A stretch of 64,000 nucleotides of DNA from Streptomyces scabiei 87.22 (GCF_000091305.1 NC_013929.1:6324001-6388000); one strand, 5' to 3'; counted from the stretch's first letter, positions 16,838 through 25,389 are shown. Translations and numbers: made by a program. The notes: generated by a model not told the origin, from the sequence alone.

Positions 16838-17809
16838 ATGCACACCGTGGCCGTACTGGCGCTCGACGACGTGATCCCCTTCGACCTGTCGGTCCCCGTC
16901 GACACCTTCGGCTGGGCCCGGCTGCCGGACGGCCGGGAGGCGTACCGGGTGCGGGTCTGCTCGGTGGCGGAGGGGCGGGAGGTGAAGGCGGGGCCGTTCG
17001 GCGTGCGGGCGCCGTACGGGCTGCAGGCGCTGGCCGAGGCCGACACGATCATCCTGCCGGGGACGGAGGACCCGACCGCGCCGCTGCCGCCCGGTGTGAC
17101 GGAGGCGCTGCACGCGGCGGCGGCGAACGGCACGAGGATCGCCTCGATCTGTGTCGGCGCGTTCCTCTTCGCGGCGACGGGCCTGCTGGACGGGCTGCGC
17201 GCCACGACCCACTGGATCGCGGCCCCCGACCTCGCGGCCCGCCACCCGGAGATCACCGTCGACCCGAACGTCCTCTACGTCGACAACGGCCAGTTCCTCA
17301 CCTCGGCGGGCGCCGCCGCGGCCATGGACATGTGCCTGCACATGATCCGCCGGGACCACGGCTCGGCGGTCGCCGCGTTCACCGCCCGGATGTGTGTCAT
17401 GCCTCTCGAACGGGAGGGCGGCCAGGCCCAGTTCATCGTCCAGGACCAGCCCGCGGCCCCCGCCGGCGCGACGATGGAGCCCCTGCTGCACTGGCTGGAG
17501 GGGAACGTGGAGCGGGATCTGACCCTGGACGACATCGCCCTGCACGCCGGCACCAGCGCCCGCACCCTGAACCGCCGCTTCCGCGAACAGACCGGTACGA
17601 CGCCCCTGCAGTGGCTGCACCGGGCGCGGGTCCGCCGAGCCCAGTACCTCCTGGAGTCCACCGACCACACGGTCGAACGCATCGCGGCCCAGGCGGGCTT
17701 CGGCTCCCCGACGGCGTTCCGGGACCGCTTCAAGAGGGTGGTGGGGACGAGCCCGTACGCGTACCGGCGGGCGTTCCGGGGGGAGGGGAGCGGGGCCGTG
17801 TCCCGGTAG
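16838..17809 (+). CDS. GlxA-family AraC-type transcriptional regulator
   Basis: The protein has 323 residues and two domains. Residues 1-180 form a DJ-1/PfpI-like sensor (TVAVLALDDVIPFDLSVPVD, IASICVGAFLFAATGLL with the nucleophile-elbow Cys). Residues 215-315 are an AraC double helix-turn-helix: DDIALHAGTSARTLNRRFRE and VERIAAQAGFGSPTAFRDRFK. Such proteins regulate transcription, and the DJ-1-like domain usually lacks enzyme activity. The ATG at 16838 starts with MHTVAVLALDD. No clear target operon is beside it. This family name must not be confused with the copper oxidase GlxA near 54 kb. Confidence 0.9.
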   Translation: MHTVAVLALDDVIPFDLSVPVDTFGWARLPDGREAYRVRVCSVAEGREVKAGPFGVRAPYGLQALAEADTIILPGTEDPTAPLPPGVTEALHAAAANGTRIASICVGAFLFAATGLLDGLRATTHWIAAPDLAARHPEITVDPNVLYVDNGQFLTSAGAAAAMDMCLHMIRRDHGSAVAAFTARMCVMPLEREGGQAQFIVQDQPAAPAGATMEPLLHWLEGNVERDLTLDDIALHAGTSARTLNRRFREQTGTTPLQWLHRARVRRAQYLLESTDHTVERIAAQAGFGSPTAFRDRFKRVVGTSPYAYRRAFRGEGSGAVSR

Positions 17810-17838
17810 GGGCGTGCCGCATCGAGGGCGTGCCCCTC

Positions 17839-17868
17839 AGGGGCGCGGGGAACTGCGCGAGCAACCAC
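17839..17868 (+). repeat. Copy of a dispersed GC-rich intergenic element
   Basis: These 30 bp recur exactly, in reverse orientation, at 48335-48364. A 23-bp part recurs at 53633-53655 and a related stretch at 45341-45378. The core is GGGGCGCGGGGAACTGCGCG. All copies lie just after genes. Confidence 0.85.
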
Positions 17869-18000
17869 GGACGACCCGCGGTCCGCGTCCGGACGGAAGC
17901 CGCTACCCCTTCCGGTAGGGAGCCCTCACCCTTTCCGGCCGGTGACCGCCTCTTCCGGCCGTGACCACTCCTTCCGCGGCCCAGGAGCGGCAGGAACCCT

Positions 18001-18303
18001 CTATTCCTTGCGGTCGGCCACCGCCCACGAGGCCAGTGCCATCACCCCGGCCACCCCGAACACCGCCGGCCAGGCGCCCACCTTCTTCGCCAGGGGGTGG
18101 GACCCCGCGAACGCGGCCACGTACCCCGCGGTCAGCGCCCCCGCCGCCCTGCCCCCGGCCGCCTGCTGCCACTGCCGGGCCGCCGCGGCCCCGGCGACGG
18201 CCAGCACCGCCCCGCCGAGCGGCCGCTTCTTCGTCCAGCGGGCCACCCCGTACCCGCCGATGAGCCCGCTCGCGGCCACCGCCGCCGTGGGAACCTTCGC
18301 CAT
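18001..18303 (-). CDS. Small membrane protein, unknown function
   Basis: The protein has 100 residues. It has three short hydrophobic parts (VPTAAVAASGLIGGYGVA, LGGAVLAVAGAAAARQW, VFGVAGVMALASWAVA) and ends DRKE. The ATG at 18303 follows GGCAGGG. It is divergent from hsp18 with 195 bp between them. I recognise no family beyond its general look of a conserved actinobacterial hypothetical. Confidence 0.55.
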   Translation of the reverse strand: MAKVPTAAVAASGLIGGYGVARWTKKRPLGGAVLAVAGAAAARQWQQAAGGRAAGALTAGYVAAFAGSHPLAKKVGAWPAVFGVAGVMALASWAVADRKE

Positions 18304-18411
18304 CCCTGCCTCCTGTGCCGTCGCTGACGCCGTCCTCGGTACCTGCCTGGCCCGGTGTCCGACGCGAGGCTAGCTCCGCGGAGCCCTCGGCCCCCGAACC
18401 TGAGTCGAGGG

Positions 18412-18440
18412 TTGTCAAGTTTCCTCCTTCGAGCTATATA
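18412..18440 (+). promoter_or_regulatory. Strong vegetative-type promoter of hsp18
   Basis: TTGTCA (18412-18417) and TATATA (18435-18440) are separated by exactly 17 bp. This is unusually close to the sigma-70/HrdB consensus for this GC-rich DNA. Start codons lie about 58 bp further on. In Streptomyces albus hsp18 is heat-induced by relief of RheA repression; no RheA gene is seen nearby. Confidence 0.7.
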
Positions 18441-18498
18441 AGAAGCCGTAGGAATTCAGAGGGCATCGCACCCAACGTCAGAAGAGAGGAGTGCCGTG

Positions 18499-18921
18499 AT
18501 GCTCATGCGCACCGACCCCTTCCGCGAATTCGACCGACTCGCGCAGCAGGTGTTCGGTTCCGACAACCGGCCGGCCGCCATGCCGATGGACGCCTACCGG
18601 TCCGGCGACGACTTCGTCGTCCACTTCGACCTCCCGGGCGTCGACCCGGAGACCATCGACCTGGACGTCGAGCGCAACGTCCTGAACGTCCACGCCGAGC
18701 GCCGTTCCCCGGCCCCCGAGGGTGCCGAGATGATCGCCGCCGAGCGCCCGACGGGTGTCTTCAGCCGCCAGCTGTTCCTCGGTGACACCCTCGACGCCGA
18801 CCGCGTCGACGCCTCGTACGACGCCGGCGTCCTGACGCTGCGCATCCCGGTCGCCGAGAAGGCCAAGCCGCGCAAGATCCAGGTCGTCGGCGGCACCGGC
18901 CGCCACCAGCTGAACCGCTGA
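18499..18921 (+). CDS. hsp18: Small heat-shock protein Hsp18 (Hsp20/α-crystallin family)
   Basis: The protein has 140 residues. It is an ATP-independent holdase that keeps unfolding proteins soluble. The α-crystallin domain spans about residues 35-130: FVVHFDLPGVDPETIDLDVERNVLNV, then PTGVFSRQLFLGD and the closing GVLTLRIPV. The C-terminal KPRKIQV carries the I-x-V motif used for oligomer assembly. MLMRTDPFREFDRL is the known Streptomyces Hsp18 start, so the ATG at 18499 is used, although a GTG lies three bases before it. GGAG at 18488-18491 is the ribosome site. Confidence 0.93.
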   Translation: MLMRTDPFREFDRLAQQVFGSDNRPAAMPMDAYRSGDDFVVHFDLPGVDPETIDLDVERNVLNVHAERRSPAPEGAEMIAAERPTGVFSRQLFLGDTLDADRVDASYDAGVLTLRIPVAEKAKPRKIQVVGGTGRHQLNR

Positions 18922-18941
18922 GCCGGTACCGCGCCCACGCC

Positions 18942-19001
18942 GGAGGGGCGGGAGGGTGAGACGCACAGCCCGTCTGTGCCTCTCACTCCTCCCGCCCCTC
19001 C
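18942..19001 (+). terminator. Long hairpin terminator after hsp18
   Basis: The arms GGAGGGGCGGGAGG...GCACAG and CTGTGC...CCTCCCGCCCCTCC pair over about 27 bp with one bulge and one mismatch. It starts 20 bp after the hsp18 stop. No U-run follows, as is usual in Streptomyces. The next 360 bp hold no gene that I can support. Confidence 0.85.
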
Positions 19002-19360
19002 TGCGCGTCCGCCATCCCGTTCCCGGGGGCGGGCCCCCGACCGGCCAAGGGCCCGCAACTCCCCTCTGGGGCAAGACAGTTGAGCCTCGCCCACATGTGA
19101 TCCATGCCACAGGGGAGGTGCGGGGGAAGTGGTGGGCGGCGCTCCGGCAGCCTGGCATGCTCATGCATGGCTACTGGGAGGTAACCAGCGCGTGCGCACT
19201 GTCATGAGGACAGCTGTGCCGCTCGGCCCACCCCCCGTCGCCAGGCGCCGCCTCACCACGCGCGCCTGCTCTCCGGCATGCCGTCATGGCGCCCCCGCCA
19301 TGCCGCTCAGCCGCCCCTCCTGAAGCGCACCCCCCTGTCACCGCTCCCGAGGACTCACGC

Positions 19361-20887
19361 GTGCACAAGCTCAGAAGACATGCCCTGGTCACGGCACTGT
19401 CGGCGATCACCGTCGCGACCCTGCTGGCCACCGGCTGCTCCACCGAATCCCCCGCCACCGGCGACAGGGCGGCCGCCACCACGGCCGAGACCCCCGAGCC
19501 CGCCGCCGCCGGGGAACAGCTCGCCGTCGTCGCCGCCCCGCCCGACGGCGCCACCCCCACCGCCATGGCCGACGCGCGCGCGGACGACCGGGGCGAGGCC
19601 CGGAAGTCCCCGCTCAAGGTCGCCTCGTACGACAGGAAGAGCGGCCGGGCCGTCATCACGGCACCGCCGTCGGACGCGGACGACGAACCGTCGCGCCCGG
19701 ACGACGAGCCGTCGGCGACCCCCTCGCGGACGGGCACCCCCACCCCCACCGCTCCGGACGAGCCCGACACGCCCTCCGGCACGCCCTCGGACAAGGGCTC
19801 CGGCGCGGCGAAGCCCAAGGCCGCCGTGGCCGTCGGCGACGTCATAGCCAGCGCTCCCGCCCCCGGCGCCCCCGACGGCGTCCTGGCCGAGGTGACGGAG
19901 ATCGTCGACACCGCGAAGGACGGCGGTACGACGGTCGCGACCGAGCCGGCCACGCTCGACGCGGTCCTCGGTGAGCGCGAGGCGAAGGGCGCGGTCCCCG
20001 TCGACCCGTCCACCCTGAAGGTCGACCCGCTCGTCCAGGGCGTGAAGGTCTCCTGGGCGAAGACCGGCGACCTGACCTTCGGCCCCGAGGGCGCGAAGCT
20101 CCCGCTGGGCAGCCTGCGCATCGACGTGGGCGCGGCCGTGGAGACCGCCCCCGGCGCCCCCGCCTCGGCCGCCGCGTCCGTCGAGGGCTTCGTCCAGCTC
20201 GCCCCCGAGGTCGCCTTCTCCTACGACGGTTCCGGCTCCGGCACGGGCTCCTCGCCCGGCGGCGCCTTCCTGGGCCTGACCGGCGACTGGGCCTCCCAGT
20301 GGTCGCTGAAGGGCCGCGCGGCCGGCTCGACCGACGGCAAGCCGATCCGCATCCCCTTCGCCGAACTGCACGCCGACCCCGTGATCCAGGCCGGCCCGGT
20401 CCCGATCGTCGTCAACCTCGACCTCGTCTGCTACTTCGAGGTGACCGCCGACGGCCGCGTCACGGTCGACGTCGAACAGGACCTCAAGGGCGACTTCAAG
20501 GTGGGCGGCAACTTCACCTGGTCCAAGGGCTGGCAGGGCGTCAGCGAGTCCCACATGACCGGTGAGCCCCTGAAGACGACGGTCACCGCCGTCGGCGACG
20601 TCAAGGCCGCCATGGGCGCCGAGGCGACGGTCGGCCTCTACGGCACGGTCGGCGTCACCGCCGACGTGGCCCCCTACCTCCGCGCCGAGGCCGACGCGAC
20701 CGCCGAGGGCTCCGCCGACGGCACAGGCTCCGCCTCCGGCTCCTGGGCCCTGTACGGCGGCATCGACCTCACCGGCACGCTCAACATCCAGCTCTCCATC
20801 TTCGGCACGCCGATCTTCCAGACGAAGATCCCGCTCGGCGCGGTGCACGAGGAGTGGCTGCTGACGAAGGGCGAGGCGAAGACGTAA
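19361..20887 (+). CDS. Large secreted lipoprotein, unknown function
   Basis: The protein has 508 residues. A lipoprotein signal is clear: basic HKLRRHALVT, a hydrophobic core, and the lipobox LLATGC with Cys at position 26. Residues 27-165 are Pro/Thr/Ala-rich and probably a flexible wall-spanning linker (PTPTAPDEPDTPSGTPSD). The rest is a globular β-rich region without Cys clusters. It contains LDLVCYFEVTADGRVTVDVE and ends FQTKIPLGAVHEEWLLTKGE. I do not recognise a family. The GTG at 19361 follows GAGGA. It stands alone, with a terminator hairpin behind it. Confidence 0.8.
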   Translation: MHKLRRHALVTALSAITVATLLATGCSTESPATGDRAAATTAETPEPAAAGEQLAVVAAPPDGATPTAMADARADDRGEARKSPLKVASYDRKSGRAVITAPPSDADDEPSRPDDEPSATPSRTGTPTPTAPDEPDTPSGTPSDKGSGAAKPKAAVAVGDVIASAPAPGAPDGVLAEVTEIVDTAKDGGTTVATEPATLDAVLGEREAKGAVPVDPSTLKVDPLVQGVKVSWAKTGDLTFGPEGAKLPLGSLRIDVGAAVETAPGAPASAAASVEGFVQLAPEVAFSYDGSGSGTGSSPGGAFLGLTGDWASQWSLKGRAAGSTDGKPIRIPFAELHADPVIQAGPVPIVVNLDLVCYFEVTADGRVTVDVEQDLKGDFKVGGNFTWSKGWQGVSESHMTGEPLKTTVTAVGDVKAAMGAEATVGLYGTVGVTADVAPYLRAEADATAEGSADGTGSASGSWALYGGIDLTGTLNIQLSIFGTPIFQTKIPLGAVHEEWLLTKGEAKT

Positions 20888-20946
20888 CGAGCCGCGCGGG
20901 CGTAGCGGGCTGCGCGGACGTAGCGGGCCGCGCGGACCCACGCGGC

Positions 20947-20979
20947 GCGGGCCCTGTCCCCCACGGGGGCAGGGCCCGC
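20947..20979 (+). terminator. Hairpin terminator after the lipoprotein gene
   Basis: GCGGGCCCTGTCCCCC pairs with GGGGGCAGGGCCCGC around a two-base loop, with one unpaired T. Before it, at about 20891-20935, a 17-bp unit (CGTAGCGGGC...GCGCGGA) is repeated two to three times. Confidence 0.85.
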
Positions 20980-21026
20980 AGGACGTGACCCTCCGGCCGT
21001 CCGGTCGGGGGAGAGAGAATCACGCC

Positions 21027-22205
21027 ATGGGGACCCCGAAACTCACCGCCCGCGCGCTCAACCGTGCCACGCTCGCCCGCCAACTCCTCCTCGCCCGCGC
21101 ACCGTTGACGGTGACGGAGGCGGTCCGGCGCATCGTGGCCGTGCAGGCCCAGCAGCCGGCGTCCCCGTACATCGCCCTGTGGAACCGCCTGTCCCCCTTC
21201 GACCCGGCGGCCCTGGACGCGGCACTCACCGACCACAGCCTGGTCAGGGCGACCCTGATGCGGATCACGGTCCACACGGTCCACGCCGACGACTACACCC
21301 CGTTCCGCGAGGCGATGGAACCCACCCTCCGGGGCTCCCGCCTGGGCGACCCCCGCTACCGCGCCTCCGGCCTCACCGCGACCGACGCCGACGCCTTCCT
21401 CCCCCACCTCCTCGACCACGCCCACGGCCACCCGCGCACGGCCACCGAACTCCGCACCCGCCTGGAGGAGCACCTCGGCACCCCCACGGCACTGGACTCC
21501 GGCGGCCACCGGATGCTCCGCCACTACGCCCCCCTGTGGCACGCCCCCACGGGCGGCCCCTGGTCCTTCGACACCCGCCAGTCGTACGTGGCGGCCTCAC
21601 CCCGCCCGTCCCTCACCGACCCGGACGCACCCGCCGAGGGCCTGCGCACCCTGATCCGCCGCTACCTCCAGGGCTTCGGCCCGGCATCGGTGGCGGACAT
21701 GGCCCAGTTCGCGCTGGTCCAGCAGCGCCGCATCAAGGAGGCGCTGTCCTCCATGACGGACGAACTCGAAACACTCCCGCCGTCCCTCGGCACCAGGACA
21801 CCGCTCTACGACATCCCGGACGCCCCCCGCCCCCCGGAGGACACCCTCGCCCCACCCCGCCTGATGGCCATGTGGGACAGCACGCTCCTGGCCTACGCCG
21901 ACCGGGGCCGCCTCCTGCCCGCCGAGTACCGCAGACACGTGACCCGCGTGAACGGCGACGTCCTGCCGACACTGCTGGTGGACGGTTACGTGGCGGGGAT
22001 CTGGCGCCCCCGCCCCGACGCGATCGAGGCCACGGCCTTCCACCCGCTGAAGGACGAGGTCTGGGAAGCCCTGAAGTCGGAGGCCGCCACCCTGCACGCC
22101 TTCCTCACCGCCCGAGGAGACACGACCCCGTACAGCCGCTACGACCACTGGCGGACCAAGCCGTTCCCGGAGACGGCGGAGACCCGGTTGCTCTCTTTCG
22201 GGTGA
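21027..22205 (+). CDS. AlkZ-like DNA glycosylase family protein (HTH_42, winged-helix)
   Basis: The protein has 392 residues. The family signature is near the N-terminus: RRIVAVQAQQPASPYIALW, containing the QxQ motif (QAQ) that in AlkZ forms the catalytic centre. Later motifs ATLMRITVHTVHADDYTPFR, LLVDGYVAGIWR and ALKSEAATL also fit. AlkZ proper unhooks azinomycin cross-links, and relatives (AlkX/YcaQ) act on crosslinks and alkylated bases. No biosynthetic cluster is beside it, so it may be a housekeeping relative. The ATG at 21027 follows GGGGGAGAGA. Confidence 0.85.
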   Translation: MGTPKLTARALNRATLARQLLLARAPLTVTEAVRRIVAVQAQQPASPYIALWNRLSPFDPAALDAALTDHSLVRATLMRITVHTVHADDYTPFREAMEPTLRGSRLGDPRYRASGLTATDADAFLPHLLDHAHGHPRTATELRTRLEEHLGTPTALDSGGHRMLRHYAPLWHAPTGGPWSFDTRQSYVAASPRPSLTDPDAPAEGLRTLIRRYLQGFGPASVADMAQFALVQQRRIKEALSSMTDELETLPPSLGTRTPLYDIPDAPRPPEDTLAPPRLMAMWDSTLLAYADRGRLLPAEYRRHVTRVNGDVLPTLLVDGYVAGIWRPRPDAIEATAFHPLKDEVWEALKSEAATLHAFLTARGDTTPYSRYDHWRTKPFPETAETRLLSFG

Positions 22206-22258
22206 GGGCGCCGCAGAGTGCTGGCACCCTCTCCAAATTTCGAAGTACTTTCAAAGTC

Positions 22259-22738
22259 ATGAGTACCGAGAGAGCCGCCGTGAACTTCTCCGAGCTGGTG
22301 AACAAGAACAAGCAGACACTGGCCCGGCTCCAGGAATCGCCGAGACTGCTTCTGCACCGCAGGGACGGCGAGGACCTGGTGCTCACCACTGCGGCGCGAG
22401 CCGAGCAGGACCAGACCGTCGTGTCGGCGGCCACCCGGATGCTGGCCGCGATGGCCCGCCGCGAGCCCGGCAGCATGGAACTGCTGCTCGACATACTGCC
22501 GGACGCGTTCCCCTGGGTGCGCTTCCTCCCGGAGGCCGACGTCCACGCCTTCGCCGTCGAACTGGTCGACACCATGCGCGCCGCGGACTCCGTCGGCAAC
22601 AGCGCGTCCGTCGCCCAACTCCTCATCGCCTGGCAGCACACGGCCGAGGTCCACTCCGACCCCGAACTGCTGGCCGCACTGACCCGAGACCACTCGGAGG
22701 ACTACGGCTCGGTCCCCGACCCTCGGGACGTCGCATGA
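22259..22738 (+). CDS. Phd-like antitoxin of a type II toxin-antitoxin pair
   Basis: The protein has 159 residues. The N-terminal 50 residues (NFSELVNKNKQTLARLQ, then RLLLHRRDGEDLVLTTAARAEQ) match the prevent-host-death/YefM DNA-binding fold. The remaining 110 residues are helical, longer than usual, and presumably bind the partner. The ATG at 22259 follows an AT-rich stretch (CCAAATTTCGAAGTACTTTC) with the palindrome AAGTACTT, a likely autoregulatory operator. It overlaps the next gene by 4 bp (ATGA), as in most such pairs. Assignment as antitoxin is by family and layout. Confidence 0.7.
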   Translation: MSTERAAVNFSELVNKNKQTLARLQESPRLLLHRRDGEDLVLTTAARAEQDQTVVSAATRMLAAMARREPGSMELLLDILPDAFPWVRFLPEADVHAFAVELVDTMRAADSVGNSASVAQLLIAWQHTAEVHSDPELLAALTRDHSEDYGSVPDPRDVA

Positions 22739-23094
22739 CGCCGGGCCGCGGAGACCGCACCGCACCACCGGCACCGGACGGCCACTGGGAAGTCCGCTTC
22801 GCGGACGCGGCCTCGGCCAAAGGCTGGGAGAACCTAGCCCAACAGGCCCGGGAGAACACCTACCGAGCTTGGCTCACCCTGCGCACCCATCCCAAGCCGG
22901 CCATGGAGACACCCCGACACCATCGGCTCAAAGGCGCCTTGGCCCACGGCACCCACCGCGGCCGCACCTGCGAGCAGTGGCAGATCGAGGTGACCGCCGG
23001 CGGCCGCGTCTGGTATCTCCTGGACACCGCTCGCAGCACCTGCTGGATCACCTTTGCCGGCACGGGGCACCCGAGAGCCACGGACCGGAGCTGA
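22735..23094 (+). CDS. RelE/ParE-like toxin candidate
   Basis: The protein has 119 residues. WEVRFADAASAKGWENLAQQ at the start, RHHRLKGALAHGT in the middle and EQWQIEVTAGGRVWYLLD near the end follow the RelE/YoeB fold order: helix pair, then an antiparallel sheet with basic residues. RelE proteins cut mRNA on the ribosome, while ParE proteins act on gyrase; the sequence does not decide. It is translationally coupled to the Phd-like gene by ATGA. The next 150 bp hold no gene. Confidence 0.65.
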   Translation: MTPGRGDRTAPPAPDGHWEVRFADAASAKGWENLAQQARENTYRAWLTLRTHPKPAMETPRHHRLKGALAHGTHRGRTCEQWQIEVTAGGRVWYLLDTARSTCWITFAGTGHPRATDRS

Positions 23095-23247
23095 TCCGGC
23101 GCGGCGGCGAGAAGCCGGACCGTACTGAGCGTCCCCTCCCCAGCAGCTCAAGGAATGCTCTGAACCGGGCTGGAAGGGGGTTGTCCGCACCCCCGCACGG
23201 CGACACTGCCCACAGCTGAACTGCAGCGTGGCGAAGGGGGATGCGGC

Positions 23248-23850
23248 ATGCGAGTGTTCCGGCGGTCGGCGGCCGTGGGGGAGTCCGAGGCCCTGGACAT
23301 GTATGACCTGGCCTTCTTGGCGGGTGGGGTCCAACGAGTGGCGGACAGTGCGGTGGTCGCACTGTCCGAGGCCGGGTCGCTCAGGATGCGTGGCTCACGG
23401 GTACGGGCCCTGGGCGAGGCGCGCCGCCCAGAGCACCCGGTCGAGCGGGCCGTGATCGCCTGGTGCACGCGCAGCCGGTCCATTGCCTCCGTGCCCACAG
23501 CTCTGCGGACCTCTCCGGAGGTCGAGGAGATCGGCCGCCGACTGGCCACACGTGGCCTGGTGACGGGGACCCGCCGCCGTCCGACTCGGGCAGGCAGACG
23601 GCGACTGCGGTCGGCTCAACACGACGAAAGCCTGCCCGCGTACGTCCTGGACGGCCCCGCAACGCTCTCTCGCGGCCCGGTCCGACGCGGCGTCCTCAAC
23701 GCGCATCCCCTGCCGTCGGGCCTCGGCCGCACCCTGACCCGCATGGGCAGGGCCCTGGACCGCGACTCCGACCTCGACACCACCGACTCCACCCCGGACT
23801 GGGGCGGGGGCTTCAGCTGCGGGGGTGGGGGTGGTGGAGGTGGCGACTGA
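23248..23850 (+). CDS. TIGR04222-domain protein, short form
   Basis: The protein has 200 residues. The TIGR04222 signature begins at residue 17: MYDLAFLAGGVQRVADSAVVALSEAGSLRM is given here as two parts (DLAFLAGGVQRVADSAVVAL and SEAGSLRM). A second half repeats the wHTH-like pattern. The C-terminus is a Gly run with one Cys (GGGFSCGGGGGGGG), typical of this family. Longer relatives have a membrane helix that I cannot find here. Function unknown; such genes are frequent in Streptomyces. The ATG at 23248 follows GAAGGGGG. Confidence 0.75.
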   Translation: MRVFRRSAAVGESEALDMYDLAFLAGGVQRVADSAVVALSEAGSLRMRGSRVRALGEARRPEHPVERAVIAWCTRSRSIASVPTALRTSPEVEEIGRRLATRGLVTGTRRRPTRAGRRRLRSAQHDESLPAYVLDGPATLSRGPVRRGVLNAHPLPSGLGRTLTRMGRALDRDSDLDTTDSTPDWGGGFSCGGGGGGGGD

Positions 23851-23894
23851 GGCTCCAAGTGGGGGGCGTGACTGTCCGGACGAGCATGTGGACA

Positions 23895-24440
23895 TCACGC
23901 GAAGAGGAGGGTCGGCTCGGCGAGGATGTCCCGCCCCAGTTCGCTCTTGTAGATCAAGTCAATGCTGCCAAAGCGGGCGTGGGCGTAGTCCAGGCCCAGA
24001 GCCGCCACGGCATCCCGCACGGCCGCCTCGGAAGAACTCTCGATCTCCAGGAAGGTGTCCAGCTCCGGCCAGGTGTCGAAGTCGTAAGTGACGCCGCTCA
24101 GTTGCCACTCTTCGCGGTAGTTCTGCTGGTAGCGGACCTGCCGCAGACCGAGTGCGGCGAGCAGCTCCGCTGTCTTGGCCAGGTCGTCGACCTCGACCTC
24201 GATCTCGGTGGTCCCGTTGATGTGTGTCGCATCGGTGACCTGCTTCAAGGTGAGCGTGGTCCTGCCGCCCTCGTCCCGTAGCCGCAGCCACTGTTCCCCT
24301 TGCACGGCGTCGTTCTCGAAGATCAGGCGGGTGAACAGCATCCTGGGGAAGACCTGTTCGGCCCCGGCGGCCCGCAGTGCGCCGACGGTGCTCTGTACGT
24401 CGATCTTCAGGAACTTCGCCTCGTACTCGTGTTGCGCCAC
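23895..24440 (-). CDS. CYTH-domain protein (class IV adenylate cyclase/thiamine triphosphatase fold)
   Basis: The protein has 181 residues. The defining ExExK motif is at residues 5-9 (EYEAK). Further tunnel-fold strands carry charged residues: WLRLRDEGGRTTLTLKQV, TTEIEVEVDDL, and FLEIESSSEAAV. Members bind a triphosphate with a metal ion, acting as triphosphatase or cyclase. The GTG at 24440 follows AAGGAG. It is divergent from the kinase-like gene with 91 bp between them, close to the JmjC/AKR peptide locus, and may supply a nucleotide-related activity there. The actual substrate is unknown. Confidence 0.85.
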   Translation of the reverse strand: MAQHEYEAKFLKIDVQSTVGALRAAGAEQVFPRMLFTRLIFENDAVQGEQWLRLRDEGGRTTLTLKQVTDATHINGTTEIEVEVDDLAKTAELLAALGLRQVRYQQNYREEWQLSGVTYDFDTWPELDTFLEIESSSEAAVRDAVAALGLDYAHARFGSIDLIYKSELGRDILAEPTLLFA

Positions 24441-24531
24441 GGTTCTCCTTGTCGTCTGGGCAGAAGCTGTCCATGCTCTCGATGGAGAGGTAGGGCAGCC
24501 TCTCAGTGTGGTCACTGCTACGGTCGCGTGC

Positions 24532-25389
24532 ATGGCGTTCTCCGTCTCCATGGCCCAGGCTGTTGATCTACGGGTGCAGCCGGTTGACGATGTCCTTGAA
24601 CGCGTCGAGCGGTCTCTGCAAGTGCACTTGCTCCCCGAAACGTTGGTGCGGAAGCGGCGATCGGTGGGGGCCAGGACGGACCGCGATACCTGGGTGCGGA
24701 TCGAGCGGCGCTTGCTCGACAAGATCCCCGATCAGGGGTGGAACGGCACTGAGTGCGCCGCGCGTCTGGAAGGCATCACGCAACCCGAATGGCACGGATG
24801 TGTGGTCTGGCGGGACGTGAACGGGCCCATGATGTGGCGCGCGGACGAAACCGCGCTGCTGCCGGGAGCGCCTGTCGGTACCGCCGTGTTGAGTGTCGCC
24901 CCGGAACTGCCGGATCAGTGGTGGGAGTCGCTGAACGCCTCGTTGGATGCGCTGGCGGCTCAGGCCACGAGGCGGATCGCCACACCGGACACCGCCACCA
25001 TCACCCAGGCCCTCGTGACCGAGTCCATCCATGGTGTCTTCCCCAGCGATTTCGATACGACTGTGGAGCGGTGGGTCCCGGCCCACGCGGATCTGAACTG
25101 GGCGAACGTGACCGCACCGACCTTCAGCCTCTTCGACTGGGAAGACTGGGGAAATGCACCGTTGGGGCTGGATTCTTCCTCCCTGTGGGCGAGTTCCCTC
25201 GCTGTCCCGGCTCTGGCCGATCGTGTACGGCACGAGCGCCGGTCCGACTTCGAGAGCCGGGATGGCAAGTTGATGGCGTTGTTCTCCTGCTCGAAGATCC
25301 TCGGGCCCTACGCGCACCCGGAGGACCCTCGTCTGGAGCCCGCCCGGCGCACGGCCGACCAGATCATCAAGGAGCTTCAAGCGGGTTGA
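24532..25389 (+). CDS. APH-fold kinase-like protein
   Basis: The protein has 285 residues. The kinase C-lobe is recognisable: HADLNWANV (about residues 185-193) is the catalytic HxDxxxxN loop, and FDWEDWG (about 200-206) is the metal-binding DFG equivalent. The N-lobe is poorly conserved, with only VRKRRSVGARTDRDTWVRIE as a candidate nucleotide-binding strand. Such proteins phosphorylate small molecules, and some only bind. The ATG at 24532 has no ribosome site; a TACGGT hexamer eight bases upstream suggests a leaderless transcript. Its last 23 bp overlap the end of the converging aldo/keto reductase gene. Confidence 0.7.
   Translation: MAFSVSMAQAVDLRVQPVDDVLERVERSLQVHLLPETLVRKRRSVGARTDRDTWVRIERRLLDKIPDQGWNGTECAARLEGITQPEWHGCVVWRDVNGPMMWRADETALLPGAPVGTAVLSVAPELPDQWWESLNASLDALAAQATRRIATPDTATITQALVTESIHGVFPSDFDTTVERWVPAHADLNWANVTAPTFSLFDWEDWGNAPLGLDSSSLWASSLAVPALADRVRHERRSDFESRDGKLMALFSCSKILGPYAHPEDPRLEPARRTADQIIKELQAG

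Noticed and set aside
13424..17809. Plus-strand open frame of 1461 codons
   Set aside because: It reads out of frame through the MFS gene and antisense to others; only its last 323 codons are the AraC-type regulator.
16838..17809. Reading the GlxA-type regulator as part of the glxA copper-oxidase pathway
   Set aside because: The shared name is coincidental. The regulator is a DJ-1/AraC protein more than 35 kb from the oxidase gene.
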